Positions 27,168 through 35,712 of a stretch of DNA of 64,000 bases are shown piece by piece (within the stretch, counting starts at the first letter, position 1; each line of letters opens with the position of its first letter). The translations under genes were made by a program, and so were the position numbers. The notes under the pieces were generated by a model, which was given only the letters and a program-made list of their open reading frames with translations, ran no database searches and was not told where the DNA came from. The DNA comes from DASTCZ01 sp035308165 (GTDB taxonomy: Bacteria; Acidobacteriota; Terriglobia; Acidiferrales; UBA7541): NCBI GenBank assembly GCA_035308165.1, contig DATGHC010000026.1, positions 1-64,000 of the forward strand. The letters run 5' to 3'.

Positions 27168-28130
27168 TCACCCGTCAAGGTTGCAGGTTTGGGTTCCACG
27201 CTGAACCTGCTGTGGAGAGACGCCGAAATGGCGGCGAAAGAGGGAACTGAATGAGCCAAGGCTTTGGAAGCCGCTCTCCAGACAAACGTCCGTTACGCTT
27301 CGGTCGCCCCGGGTAAGAAGCAAGCGGGCGCGGTCGAGCCGCTGCCGGGTGAGGAACTGATGCGGTGTGGCGCCGAACGCGTGGTGAAACGCGCGCAAAA
27401 AATGATAGGGCGAAAGGCATGCGGCGCGCGCGGCCTCGGCCAAAGTCACGCGCTCGGAAAGTGAAGAAAGCATGTAATCCCGGCCGCGTGAAACTCTTCG
27501 CAGCAACTCTTCGCGTGTGGCCCGCCGTTGTGCTGGGAAATTATCTGTCGTTGCTAGCTCGCGCCGATGCTGCTTCAGAAGCGTTTCCGCGATTTTCAGG
27601 AACGACTCTTCTGCAGCCGTGCGCGACAGTCGTCCACTGGATAGCGTCTGTTGAAACTCGCTCGTGGCGGCAAGAACGGGGCTGGATCGCGGCTCGAGGC
27701 GCTCATGAAAATCCATGTGCGGGCTATGATAGGCATGCGGCTCATCCAACTGGGTGTCGGCGGCTGAACGCATGGCCCGATGGACTTCTTCCACGAATCC
27801 GTGCTCGAAGAAAATGCAGAAGGTGGTCGCCTTCTTGAACGAATCAATCGTCAGCGTGTAGGTCTGGCCGTCATTTAACACCAGATAAGTATTTTCATGG
27901 ACGACGTACCTTCGCGCAGGTGTCTCCCAGGCCGCGGAGCCCGCCACCATCGTTTTTATGGAGAGTGGAGTGACATATTCAGAAACGTAATGGCTGCTGC
28001 TGGTGCCTGATAGGACGCAGTTGAACAGGCCAAGTTCAACTCCGCGCGGATTAAGGAATGGCGGTGCGTCCAGCTTGGTAGCAGGGCGGCGAACCCGCCC
28101 ACTCCTGGGAATTGTGGCTTGGGTGGCCAT
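27168..28130 (-). CDS. AraC-family transcriptional regulator
   Basis: 320 residues. The N-terminal ~200 residues are a cupin-like sensory part (ARRYVVHENTYLVLNDGQTY). The C-terminal AraC/XylS double helix-turn-helix (about 215-312) shows VTLAEAARAACLSPYHFLRAF, FGATPHQFLTRQRLDRARLL and DRSVTDVCLESGFQSLGSFS, followed by FRRHFGVSPQQ. It follows the ABC-2 exporter operon on the same strand, separated by a terminator-like hairpin, and may regulate that operon or a distant target. The ligand is unknown. Confidence 0.9.
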   Translation of the reverse strand: MATQATIPRSGRVRRPATKLDAPPFLNPRGVELGLFNCVLSGTSSSHYVSEYVTPLSIKTMVAGSAAWETPARRYVVHENTYLVLNDGQTYTLTIDSFKKATTFCIFFEHGFVEEVHRAMRSAADTQLDEPHAYHSPHMDFHERLEPRSSPVLAATSEFQQTLSSGRLSRTAAEESFLKIAETLLKQHRRELATTDNFPAQRRATREELLRRVSRGRDYMLSSLSERVTLAEAARAACLSPYHFLRAFHHAFGATPHQFLTRQRLDRARLLLTRGDRSVTDVCLESGFQSLGSFSSLFRRHFGVSPQQVQRGTQTCNLDG

Positions 28131-28162
28131 GCAGCGTCACTTCCCCCCACCTAAAAACTCAT

Positions 28163-28182
28163 CCCACACAATTCAGTGTGGG
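28163..28182 (-). terminator. Terminator-like hairpin overlapping the ABC permease stop codon
   Basis: 7-bp stem CCCACAC / GTGTGGG with loop AATTCA. The stop codon of the permease is in the loop. On the minus strand ATGAGTTTTTAG follows; on the plus strand GCCTCTTTTTG follows, so it may work in both directions. Confidence 0.5.
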
Positions 28183-29066
28183 GCCTCTTTTTGCGGAGAA
28201 CCATGTTCCAAATAACTGTACACGGCCTGCGAGCTTTCTCTTAGGTCCCCGTGCCACAACGCTTCCCACGTGCCCAGAAGAAGGAAAGGGATAATCGCAG
28301 ACAGGGCCCAGAGTTTTGATTTGCGCGACGCCTTTTCACTGGGATCCCAGCGGAATAATTGGACGGACAAGGCAAACGCAATCACCGTGGTGCCGAGGAG
28401 TGAGATCGTGGCCGGGAGAAGTGCTGTAATGCTCATGGACTCCGCCAGCGCCAACTGCAATCCATTCACCAAGTAAGTCGCCGGGAGAAAGAGGGCCCCG
28501 ATCTGGACGAAATTGGGCAACATGGCCAGAGGCAATGTTGCGCCGGACAGAAAAAGGAAGCCGAGCCAGATGATCTGGTTGATGATTTGCGTTTCCTGCA
28601 TGGTGTTTGTCACGCTGGCGATGATCAACCCCAGAGAAGCGAAACTAACAACACCCAGAGTTGCCAGAATGAAAACTCCGAATAGATTCCCGAAACTATG
28701 CATATGAAATACGGCTATCGCCAGGATGAACTCGATCAGAAGCGTGGGCAAAGTCAAAATGTAATTGGCAATAATGCTTGAAATCAACATGGCGCTGGGT
28801 CCGATGGGAGCCAGACGGAAACGACGCAGGATCCCTTGCTCACGAAAGGTCACCAGCTGGACGCTCAATCCCCAGAAATTCCCCATGACCGTCAAGGCGA
28901 TCACCTGTCCAAACGCCGGGGGCAACGCAGCCGGATTTCCGCGTGCAAACAGCCCGAGGAATAAAAAGAAAAAGATCAGCGGCATGATCAGGCTGAATAC
29001 CAGGAACAGGCGGTTGCGCATCGCCAGGCGCATCCGGCTCATCGTGAGGGCAATCGCGTTTCTCAA
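28173..29066 (-). CDS. ABC-2-type transporter permease
   Basis: 297 residues from a TTG start that overlaps the stop of the ATPase gene as TTGA; AAGGAGG lies 8 bases upstream, and the frame upstream of it lies inside the ATPase gene. It starts LRNAIALTMSRMRLAMRNR, with a membrane helix LFLVFSLIMPLIFFFLFLGLF, and five more hydrophobic segments (for example FGVFILATLGVVSFASLGLI). This is the DrrB/NodJ-like ABC-2 layout. With the adjacent ATPase it should form an exporter of lipid, polysaccharide or drug-like molecules; the substrate is not readable. Confidence 0.88.
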   Translation of the reverse strand: MRNAIALTMSRMRLAMRNRLFLVFSLIMPLIFFFLFLGLFARGNPAALPPAFGQVIALTVMGNFWGLSVQLVTFREQGILRRFRLAPIGPSAMLISSIIANYILTLPTLLIEFILAIAVFHMHSFGNLFGVFILATLGVVSFASLGLIIASVTNTMQETQIINQIIWLGFLFLSGATLPLAMLPNFVQIGALFLPATYLVNGLQLALAESMSITALLPATISLLGTTVIAFALSVQLFRWDPSEKASRKSKLWALSAIIPFLLLGTWEALWHGDLRESSQAVYSYLEHGSPQKEAPH

Positions 29067-29983
29067 TCTCGCAACCTCCTTCCTGTCAGCTCGATAAAAA
29101 CATCTTCGAGAGAGGGAGTCGCAATCTCCATTCCCACCAGCTCGTTGCTGGTCGCCTCCAAGTGTTTCACGAGGGCAACAATTGTGCGTGGCGCCTTGGA
29201 CGAATGGACCACGTAGTAGCCGTCGAAGGCGCGGCAATCGGCCACGTTTTCTAATCCCTTAAGCACAGCCACGTCATCCGGGCGCGCCAGTCGCACTTCG
29301 ATCCGCGTAGTCCCCGCGGCATTATGCTTCAGTTCACGGGGAGTCCCGCTGGCGATCACACGCCCATTGTCCACGATGGCCACACGATCGCAGAGACGCT
29401 CGGCCTCTTCGATATAGTGCGTGGTGACCAGGATTGTTTTCTTCTCACGTTTCAGCTCCTCAATGACGTCGTAAATCTCGCGCCGAACTTGCGGGTCAAG
29501 TCCCGCGGTGGGCTCGTCCAAAAATATGACCCGCGGCTCATTTACCAGGGCCATGGCCAGCGCCAGGCGCTGCTTTTGTCCGCCTGAAATCTCGGAATAA
29601 TATGCGTTGCGCTTTTCCATGAGACCAAAGCGCTTCAGCAGACCGTCCACGGACCGGCGCCGTTTGTAAAAACTGGAAAAGAGTTCGACGGCTTCGCGGA
29701 CACGGATCTTGTCCGGCAGGGAAGTGGATTGAAGCACGCCGCCGATCAATTGCTTGAAATCATTTCCGCTCTCGTCTGGAATCATTCCACAAACGGAAAC
29801 CATTCCAGAATCCGGCCGCCGCAATCCTTCCAGAATTTCAATCGTGGTGGTTTTGCCAGCCCCGTTCGGGCCCAGCAGCCCGAATACTTCCCCCTCCTCC
29901 ACGGAAAAACTGATGCCGCGGAGCGCCTCCACGGCGCCGTAATTCTTGCCAAGATTCTGGACTTCAATGATGGGTGCGGACAC
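29063..29983 (-). CDS. ABC transporter ATP-binding protein (DrrA-like)
   Basis: 306 residues from a GTG (VSAPIIEVQNLGKNYG); a longer frame would overlap the upstream repair gene. Walker A GPNGAGKTTT, signature SGGQKQRLAL, Walker B VIFLDEPTAGLD and His-loop TTHYIEEAE are all intact, so it is an active ATPase. The C-terminal ~85 residues (RIEVRLARPDDVAVLKG to SLEDVFIELTGRRLRD) are typical of ABC-2 exporter ATPases. It is translationally coupled to the permease by a TTGA overlap. Confidence 0.93.
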   Translation of the reverse strand: MSAPIIEVQNLGKNYGAVEALRGISFSVEEGEVFGLLGPNGAGKTTTIEILEGLRRPDSGMVSVCGMIPDESGNDFKQLIGGVLQSTSLPDKIRVREAVELFSSFYKRRRSVDGLLKRFGLMEKRNAYYSEISGGQKQRLALAMALVNEPRVIFLDEPTAGLDPQVRREIYDVIEELKREKKTILVTTHYIEEAERLCDRVAIVDNGRVIASGTPRELKHNAAGTTRIEVRLARPDDVAVLKGLENVADCRAFDGYYVVHSSKAPRTIVALVKHLEATSNELVGMEIATPSLEDVFIELTGRRLRD

Positions 29984-30009
29984 AGGTCGAGTCCTTGATT
30001 CTATTACAC

Positions 30010-30378
30010 TCAGCGCGCTGGGCGCGAACGTGGAGTCTTGTGCTTGGCCCGCCTTCTCGCGCCTTTCCACAGGTGTCGCGCCATGTCCACCCGAGTTTCG
30101 ATGAATTGCACTCCCTCAGTTTGGAGCAGTTTTCGCTGCAGCGCGGCCAGAGGTTCGCGCAACCGGATTCTGCCGCCGGCGCCGACGACCCGGTGCCAGG
30201 GAATTCCACGGCCATTGGGGCATGCCGCCATGGCGTAGCCCGCCACGCGCGCCCCACCGCGCAAATGCAGGCGCCGCGCCAGATCCCCATAGGTGACTAC
30301 GTTTCCCCGCGGGACATGTTTCACGAACTTGTAGATGTGATCCCACGATGGCGCCGCTCTTGCTTTTTTCACACTCAC
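30010..30378 (-). CDS. Alkyltransferase-like DNA base-flipping protein (ATL)
   Basis: 122 residues from a GTG with AAGGAG 8 bases upstream. It belongs to the MGMT C-terminal fold: HIYKFVKHVPRGNVVTYGDL (helix-turn-helix), GYAMAACPNGRGIPWHRVV. The reactive Cys of MGMT (PCHRV) is replaced by Trp (PWHRV), so it cannot accept an alkyl group. ATL proteins instead flip out O6-alkylguanine and hand it to nucleotide excision repair. The arginine- and lysine-rich tail KGARRRAKHK could help DNA binding. It lies 26 bases upstream of the ABC ATPase and may share its transcript. Confidence 0.9.
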   Translation of the reverse strand: MSVKKARAAPSWDHIYKFVKHVPRGNVVTYGDLARRLHLRGGARVAGYAMAACPNGRGIPWHRVVGAGGRIRLREPLAALQRKLLQTEGVQFIETRVDMARHLWKGARRRAKHKTPRSRPAR

Positions 30379-30718
30379 GCTTCGAACTCCTTTTCCCCAA
30401 CCTGAAGTGTACCTTAATGCAAAAGGGCGGCAGGCAACTGATTGAACTGACCCGTTTTGAAAATACTTAGCGACGAGGAACAGAATCAGGCGACTCATCA
30501 CAACTTTTCCGCATCCAATGGGTAGAACGTAGTAGGAGAGTGAACGAGAGATGCACCGAAGCAGCGTTCAAAATTCGCCGGCCTACTTCCCAGACGGCCG
30601 GTCTCGCCTGGGCAGTAACCGATACGAATAAAAAATCTTGACCTGTACTTCAGGCCAGTTGTTGACGTAGTGGACGGTACGTACACTACGCGGGCAACGC
30701 TCGATAGGGGCGTTTATG
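30379..30718. other. Divergent intergenic region, about 340 bases
   Basis: It separates the minus-strand ATL gene from the plus-strand small-protein/AAA+ pair. It contains a TTGACC (30638-30643), a TTGACG (30662-30667) and the inverted repeat at 30666-30690. No RNA gene or ORF that I can support is seen. Confidence 0.5.
30666..30690. promoter_or_regulatory. Inverted repeat, possible operator of the small protein-AAA+ operon
   Basis: Perfect 7-bp arms CGTAGTG (30666-30672) and CACTACG (30684-30690) around an 11-base centre containing GTACGTAC. It lies about 30 bases before the ATG at 30719 and next to TTGACG at 30662-30667, a position suited to a repressor. Confidence 0.4.
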
Positions 30719-31162
30719 ATGGCTTTCTTACGGCGAAAAGGAAACGCGTATTATCTCGTGCACAACGTACGCAAAGGCGGAAAGGTCAAGCAGTTACACC
30801 TGGCCCGTCTGGGCGATCGGCCGCGCATCACCGATGAGGTGGTCCGCCACGTCAACCGCGCCCATCCTTTTCTCGAACTGAATTGGCGCCAACTCCGCGA
30901 ACAGGTAAACAGCCATGTGGAGTTGTTTGACGCCCGCTCCGCATCCGTCCAAAAGCTACTCGAGACTCTGCGTTCCTTGAATCTCGATTTGGCTGACCTT
31001 TTTCCGCCCGTGCTGCAACTTTCGGGTTCATCCGAAGTTGCGGGCGAGATTTTAATGCAGCTCCGGCTCCTTCACTCAACCGTCGGCGTAAAACTGGATC
31101 AATTCAGAGAGGCCAGCTTCCGCGGATCAGCGAGAGAAAGGCTCCACCGGTCACGAGGGTAA
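30719..31162 (+). CDS. Conserved small protein upstream of AAA+ ATPase, unknown function
   Basis: 147 residues, starting at the second of two tandem ATGs (30716 is equally possible) with AGGGG upstream. It begins MAFLRRKGNAYYLVHNVRKG, whose R-K-x-G-x-x-Y-Y-L pattern resembles the short N-terminal strand domain seen in some IS1634-type transposases and phage integrases. The rest is helical, with RAHPFLELNWRQLREQVNSH and SLNLDLADLFPPVLQLS. No catalytic residues are evident. It ends 4 bases before the AAA+ gene, so the two are almost surely co-translated and may act together, for example as adaptor and unfoldase. This role is inference. Confidence 0.7.
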   Translation: MAFLRRKGNAYYLVHNVRKGGKVKQLHLARLGDRPRITDEVVRHVNRAHPFLELNWRQLREQVNSHVELFDARSASVQKLLETLRSLNLDLADLFPPVLQLSGSSEVAGEILMQLRLLHSTVGVKLDQFREASFRGSARERLHRSRG

Positions 31163-31166
31163 TTCT

Positions 31167-32387
31167 ATGAGCAGCCGCGCCCAGTTACTTGATCCACAAC
31201 GCCGAAGTCTTGAGTCGCAGGAATTCGATTCGGCGTTGCGCGCCCGCATCGTCGGGCAAGAAGAAGGCGTTCGCGCCGTGGTTGACCTGTACCAGGTTTT
31301 CACCGCGGGAATGAACTCGCCCGGCCGTCCGGTGGGGAACTTCCTTTTCCTGGGACCAACGGGTTCAGGAAAGACTCGCATCGTGGAAGCCACGGCCGAA
31401 ATTCTTTTCGGCGACCCTCGAGCGGTCATCAAAGTGGATTGCGCGGAGTTTCAGCACTCGCATGAAATTGCCAAACTGATTGGTTCGCCCCCGGGATACC
31501 TGGGGCACCGCGAAACTCATCCTCTGATTACCCAGGAAGCGCTGGCGCAATATCATCGCGAGGACCTGAAACTGAGCTTCCTGCTTTTCGACGAAATCGA
31601 GAAGGCCAGCGACGCTCTGTGGCAATTGCTCTTGGGCATGCTGGACAAGGCCACACTGACTTTGGGCGACAACCGCCGCGTGGATCTTTCTCAGACGGTA
31701 ATTTTCCTCACCTCCAACCTGGGCGGCGGTGAAATCACCGAGCTTATGACCGGCGGAATGGGATTCGTCCAGCCCTCCGATAAGCCAAACGACGGACTCG
31801 ATGTGAAAGTTGAGCGCACCGCGGTGGAAGCCGCTCGGCGAAAGTTCTCCCCGGAATTCCTGAACCGCCTCGACAAGGTGGTTGTGTTTCATCCTTTACG
31901 TGAGGAGCAACTCGAACAAATTCTGCAGATTGAGTTGGGACAAGTGCAGCGGCGCGTCCTGGAAACTGCTCGCGGCCAGTTCCTGTTCCGGCTGACGGAA
32001 GGCGCCCGCGGATATCTGCTCAAGGAAGGAACCGATTCGCGGTATGGCGCGCGTCATTTGAAGCGAGCCATTGAGCGGCACTTGGTGTATCCACTGGCGA
32101 ATTTGTTGGCCACCGAGCAAGTAAAACTCGGCGACATTATCTGCGTGGATTGGGATCCCGAGGTCGGTGGACTGGTGTTCGAGCGCGAAGGCGAAGGCGC
32201 GGTGATTCCCACCACATTGAAATTGACGCCTTCGGCAGCCAGCGCTGCCGCAGTCGCACACGGAGGACGAGCCGAAGAAGCACCTTCAGCAACAACGGCT
32301 CGCGAAGCAAAAGCTCCATCCGCCACTCAAACTCATGCCATCACGCCCGCTATGACCAGCAGGCGCAAGAATGAGACTGATCGGTGA
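31167..32387 (+). CDS. Single-domain AAA+ ATPase related to ClpB/ClpA second module
   Basis: 406 residues. After about 25 residues it enters a ClpA/B D2-type AAA+ domain: IVGQEEGVRAVVDLYQV, Walker A GPTGSGKTR (about 64-72), GSPPGYLGHRETHPLI pore region, Walker B LLFDEIEKA (about 140), sensor-1 VIFLTSNLGGGEI, FSPEFLNRLDKVVVFHPL and the C-terminal small domain with SRYGARHLKRAIERHL. There is no ClpB N-domain, D1 ring or middle coiled coil, so it is half of a normal Clp ATPase. The last ~70 residues are a low-complexity Ala/Ser/Thr tail. It probably remodels proteins as a hexamer; no ClpP gene is near. Coupled to the preceding small gene. Confidence 0.88.
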   Translation: MSSRAQLLDPQRRSLESQEFDSALRARIVGQEEGVRAVVDLYQVFTAGMNSPGRPVGNFLFLGPTGSGKTRIVEATAEILFGDPRAVIKVDCAEFQHSHEIAKLIGSPPGYLGHRETHPLITQEALAQYHREDLKLSFLLFDEIEKASDALWQLLLGMLDKATLTLGDNRRVDLSQTVIFLTSNLGGGEITELMTGGMGFVQPSDKPNDGLDVKVERTAVEAARRKFSPEFLNRLDKVVVFHPLREEQLEQILQIELGQVQRRVLETARGQFLFRLTEGARGYLLKEGTDSRYGARHLKRAIERHLVYPLANLLATEQVKLGDIICVDWDPEVGGLVFEREGEGAVIPTTLKLTPSAASAAAVAHGGRAEEAPSATTAREAKAPSATQTHAITPAMTSRRKNETDR

Positions 32388-32698
32388 ATTGAGTTTAAAT
32401 AGTTCCCGGGCTCATCTGCAACCTACCTGGGTCGCGGAGCCTATTTGAGGTAATGGGCGCGTAGCCCGAAGCAACCCATTCCCATTTTCAGGAGTCTCAT
32501 TCCCCGCTGGGGAGTGTGTCTGCCAAACCACGCTATCTGCGTCTTTTGTGCTTTTCCCCAACGACCTAATTCTGTATATTGGAGTTCACCTTGCGCGGGA
32601 CTAATTTGGAACCCTGCGCTCGATTTGGCGTCTAAGCATTAGCGGAGTGGAAGGGCCAACATCGCTGGCAACTCCGTGTTACGCAGCCGGGAGGCTTG
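32388..32698. other. Intergenic region, no feature identified
   Basis: About 310 bases between the AAA+ gene and the M48 protease gene on the same strand. A weak AATGGG...CCCATT inverted repeat (near 32452-32481) has no following T-run. TATATT near 32575 could be a -10 for the protease gene, but no convincing -35 is seen. Confidence 0.4.
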
Positions 32699-34120
32699 AT
32701 GGCCGCCGGTCGTATCCGTACACGAGCCGTGAATTCCATCCTTCGCCGCGCCACCGCCTTGTCTTTGACGGCGGCGATGCTTTTCTCCCCGCTCGCTTTT
32801 GCCGACCGCACCGAACTGAAACCCGGCTGGAATATTTTCTCTCCCGCGGATGACATCAAGCTTGGCCAGAAGGTGGCCCTCGATACCGAGCGCCGCTTGC
32901 CGATGCTGAACGACCAGCGCGTGGATGATTACCTGAACGCATTGGGCCGCAAGCTCGCCAGTTACGCCCCCGGAGCTATATTCCCCTACGAATTTCATTG
33001 CGTGAATCAGCGCGAGATCAATTCCTTCGCCATTCCCGGCGGATACATTTTTATCAATCGCGGAATCATCGAAGAAGCGCGTGATGAAGCGCAGCTTGCC
33101 GGCGTGCTGGCGCATGAGATTTCGCATGTGGCGCTGCGTCACGGAACGAATCAGGCCACCAAGAAACAGGCGTCTAGTGGGGTGCTGGGGATTCTTGCCG
33201 GAGTGGTTGGCGGAGGAATGGTCGCCGGCATCGCTTCAGAAATTGGCGGCGGCCTCGCTTCGAGCACGATCCTCTTGAAGTATTCGCGGGCATCGGAAAG
33301 TCAGGCGGACATTCTGGGCACGCAGATACTCTTCGATGCCCGCTACGACCCGCGCGCCATGGCCCAATTTTTTGAAAGTATCCTGCCGCAAAATACGGGC
33401 AAGAAGTTGCCTGAATTCTTCTCCGACCATCCGATCCCGGCGCACCGCATCGATCGTGTGGAAGAAGAGATCGACAAGTTGGGTGGCCCGCCGGAGAATT
33501 ACAAGACTGACTCGCAGGAGTTCCGCGATATCCGCCGATATATCCTCTCCTTGCCGGATCCGGTCGAGAAGGGCGGGCATTTGGCGGTGCAATCCATGAA
33601 GCCCGCCTATCCTTCAACTTCCATGCTGGATTTCAACGGCGTCAATTTTTCCGCGAAATATCCCGAGAACTGGGAGGTGAATCTGCGGGGCGATTCGGTG
33701 AGCTTCATCCCGCTCCACGGATTGGTGAAGGATACGCAGGGCGATCCCGTGACCGCTTATGGCGTAGTCGCCAGCTTGTTCCAGCCACCTGCGGATTCGA
33801 CGTCCGAACTTACACCGGATTTGCCGCCCGCGGATTCCCTAGGCGGTGCCACGGATCAATTTCTGATCGGCCTGGAACAGTCCAACCCTAATCTGAAGTC
33901 AGATGGCGTGCGTGAAGTGATTCAGGTGGATGGGCGGCCCGCGCTTTCCATGCACATGGTCAGCGAGTCGCCTCTGGGTGGCGAGGAAGACGACTGGGTC
34001 GTTACCGTCCTTCGGCCTCAGGGATTGCTCTATTTCATTTGCGCGTCACCCACGAATGAATCCAAGATCTACCACGCAGCCTTCCAGAAGTTCTTTTCTT
34101 CCGTGCGCCTGGCCAAATAG
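32699..34120 (+). CDS. Exported M48-family zinc metalloprotease
   Basis: 473 residues; GGGAGG lies just upstream of the ATG. A signal peptide (LRRATALSLTAAMLFSPLAFA) is followed by the M48 peptidase domain with the zinc motif HEISH (about residue 138) and the third ligand in RASESQADILG (about 198), both intact. Residues from about 305 to the end are a separate domain (NGVNFSAKYPENWEVNLRGD), without TPRs, unlike BepA. Periplasmic M48 proteases (BepA/LoiP-like) take part in outer-membrane protein quality control. The domain composition is clear; the exact role is inferred. It is convergent with the gcv operon. Confidence 0.9.
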   Translation: MAAGRIRTRAVNSILRRATALSLTAAMLFSPLAFADRTELKPGWNIFSPADDIKLGQKVALDTERRLPMLNDQRVDDYLNALGRKLASYAPGAIFPYEFHCVNQREINSFAIPGGYIFINRGIIEEARDEAQLAGVLAHEISHVALRHGTNQATKKQASSGVLGILAGVVGGGMVAGIASEIGGGLASSTILLKYSRASESQADILGTQILFDARYDPRAMAQFFESILPQNTGKKLPEFFSDHPIPAHRIDRVEEEIDKLGGPPENYKTDSQEFRDIRRYILSLPDPVEKGGHLAVQSMKPAYPSTSMLDFNGVNFSAKYPENWEVNLRGDSVSFIPLHGLVKDTQGDPVTAYGVVASLFQPPADSTSELTPDLPPADSLGGATDQFLIGLEQSNPNLKSDGVREVIQVDGRPALSMHMVSESPLGGEEDDWVVTVLRPQGLLYFICASPTNESKIYHAAFQKFFSSVRLAK

Positions 34121-34175
34121 TCGAACCGTCGGCCGGGCCTATCTTCCAGATTGAATTTGCCTGCTCAGTTTTGGA

Positions 34176-35684
34176 CTAATCCGCGGCTTCGCCTGTGGCG
34201 GCCGGCTTCCAGCGCAGTATAGGTTTCCGCGCAGCGCCAACTTCATCCATTCGGCCAACGCGCGTGCAGTGCGGGGCAGTCTTTACAAGTTCTGGATTTG
34301 TTTCAGCTTCCTCGGCGATGGCTCGCATCGCATCAATGAACAGATCGCATTCCTCAATGGATTCCGATTCCGTAGGTTCAATCATCATTGCGCCATGCAC
34401 AATGAGCGGGAACGCGGTTGTATAAGGATGGAAGCCGTAGTCAATTAGCCGCTTGGCGATATCCATGGTGCTAACGTCGAATTTCTTCTGCTTGGAGTTG
34501 CTGAACACCACTTCGTGCATGGAGGGTGAGGAGTAGGGCAAATCGAACACTCCCTCCAGCTTCTTGCGGATGTAGTTGGCGTTAACCACCGCGTCTTCGG
34601 TGGCCTGGCGGATGCCGGGCCCGTAAGCCAGAGTGTAGGCCAGCGCGCGGACCAGCACTCCGAAATTTCCAACAAATGCGCGCACCCGCCCGATGGATTG
34701 CGGCCGATTCGCATCCAGAGTCAGCGAGCCGTCAGCCTTCTTGGCCAACACAGGCGTCGGCAGGAAAGGCTCCAGGATTTTCTTTACCACGACAGGTCCG
34801 GCCCCGGGACCTCCACCGCCATGTGGAGTCGAAAATGTTTTGTGCAAATTCAGATGCATCACGTCCACGCCAAAATCACCCGGCCGGGCGATGCCCGCAA
34901 GCGCGTTCATGTTGGCGCCGTCCATGTAAAGGAGCGCCCCGGCCTTGTGCAGAATGTCGGCGGCTTCGGCGATACGCTGCTCGAAAACCCCCAGTGTCGA
35001 AGGATTCGTGACCATCAGCCCGGCGACATCTTCATTCACAATTCGTTTCAACTGTTCAATATCAATCTGCCCCTGCGCGTCCGACCGGATGTTCTCCACT
35101 TCGTAGCCGGCAATCACCGCCGTCGCGGGGTTTGTGCCGTGTGCCGAATCGGGGATCAAAACTTTTTTCCGCGGATTACCTTTGCTTTGAAGGTACGCAC
35201 GGATCAGAAGCAGCCCGGTGAGCTCGCCCTGCGCTCCGGCGGAAGGCTGAAGCGTGACCGCGTCCATCCCCGTGATTTTCAGCAAACACTCTTGCAGGAC
35301 TTCCAGGATTTTCAAGCAGCCCTGCGAAAGCTCGATCGGCTGGTAAGGGTGCTCGGTCGCGATGCCGTCGAGTCGCGCGACGAACTCATTTACACGCGGG
35401 TTGTATTTCATGGTGCAGGAACCCAGCGGGTACATGCCCAAATCGATCGCGTAATTCCAAGTGGAAAGCCGCGTGAAATGGCGGATCACTTCGATCTCGC
35501 TGACTTCGGGGAAATTGGCAACGCCATCGCGAACAAATTCCGCGCCCAATGCGCGCTTCATGTCCACGGGGGGCACATCCAGCGGCGGCAGCTCAAAGGC
35601 GCGCTTTCCAGGCGCGGACTTTTCAAAGATAAGTCCTTCGTTCTGGTTGACGTGTTCCCTGACTTTGCGAATGCGGCTGTTCAC
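34176..35684 (-). CDS. gcvPB: Glycine dehydrogenase (decarboxylating) subunit 2
   Basis: 502 residues from a GTG (VNSRIRKVREHVNQNEGL) with AGAAGGA upstream and 28 bases after gcvPA. With GcvPA it forms the P-protein, which decarboxylates glycine and passes the aminomethyl group to GcvH. The PLP lysine is in MHLNLHKTFSTPHGGGGPGA (about residue 280). TLQPSAGAQGELTGLL and IPDSAHGTNPATAVIAGY are typical. Last gene of the gcv operon. Confidence 0.97.
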   Translation of the reverse strand: MNSRIRKVREHVNQNEGLIFEKSAPGKRAFELPPLDVPPVDMKRALGAEFVRDGVANFPEVSEIEVIRHFTRLSTWNYAIDLGMYPLGSCTMKYNPRVNEFVARLDGIATEHPYQPIELSQGCLKILEVLQECLLKITGMDAVTLQPSAGAQGELTGLLLIRAYLQSKGNPRKKVLIPDSAHGTNPATAVIAGYEVENIRSDAQGQIDIEQLKRIVNEDVAGLMVTNPSTLGVFEQRIAEAADILHKAGALLYMDGANMNALAGIARPGDFGVDVMHLNLHKTFSTPHGGGGPGAGPVVVKKILEPFLPTPVLAKKADGSLTLDANRPQSIGRVRAFVGNFGVLVRALAYTLAYGPGIRQATEDAVVNANYIRKKLEGVFDLPYSSPSMHEVVFSNSKQKKFDVSTMDIAKRLIDYGFHPYTTAFPLIVHGAMMIEPTESESIEECDLFIDAMRAIAEEAETNPELVKTAPHCTRVGRMDEVGAARKPILRWKPAATGEAAD

Positions 35685-35712
35685 TTTGTTCCTTCTCAAA
35701 TCAATTTGATTT

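Noticed and set aside
30719..31162. Transposase remnant
   Set aside because: Only a short N-terminal resemblance; no DDE residues, no terminal repeats, and the gene is intact and coupled to an AAA+ gene.
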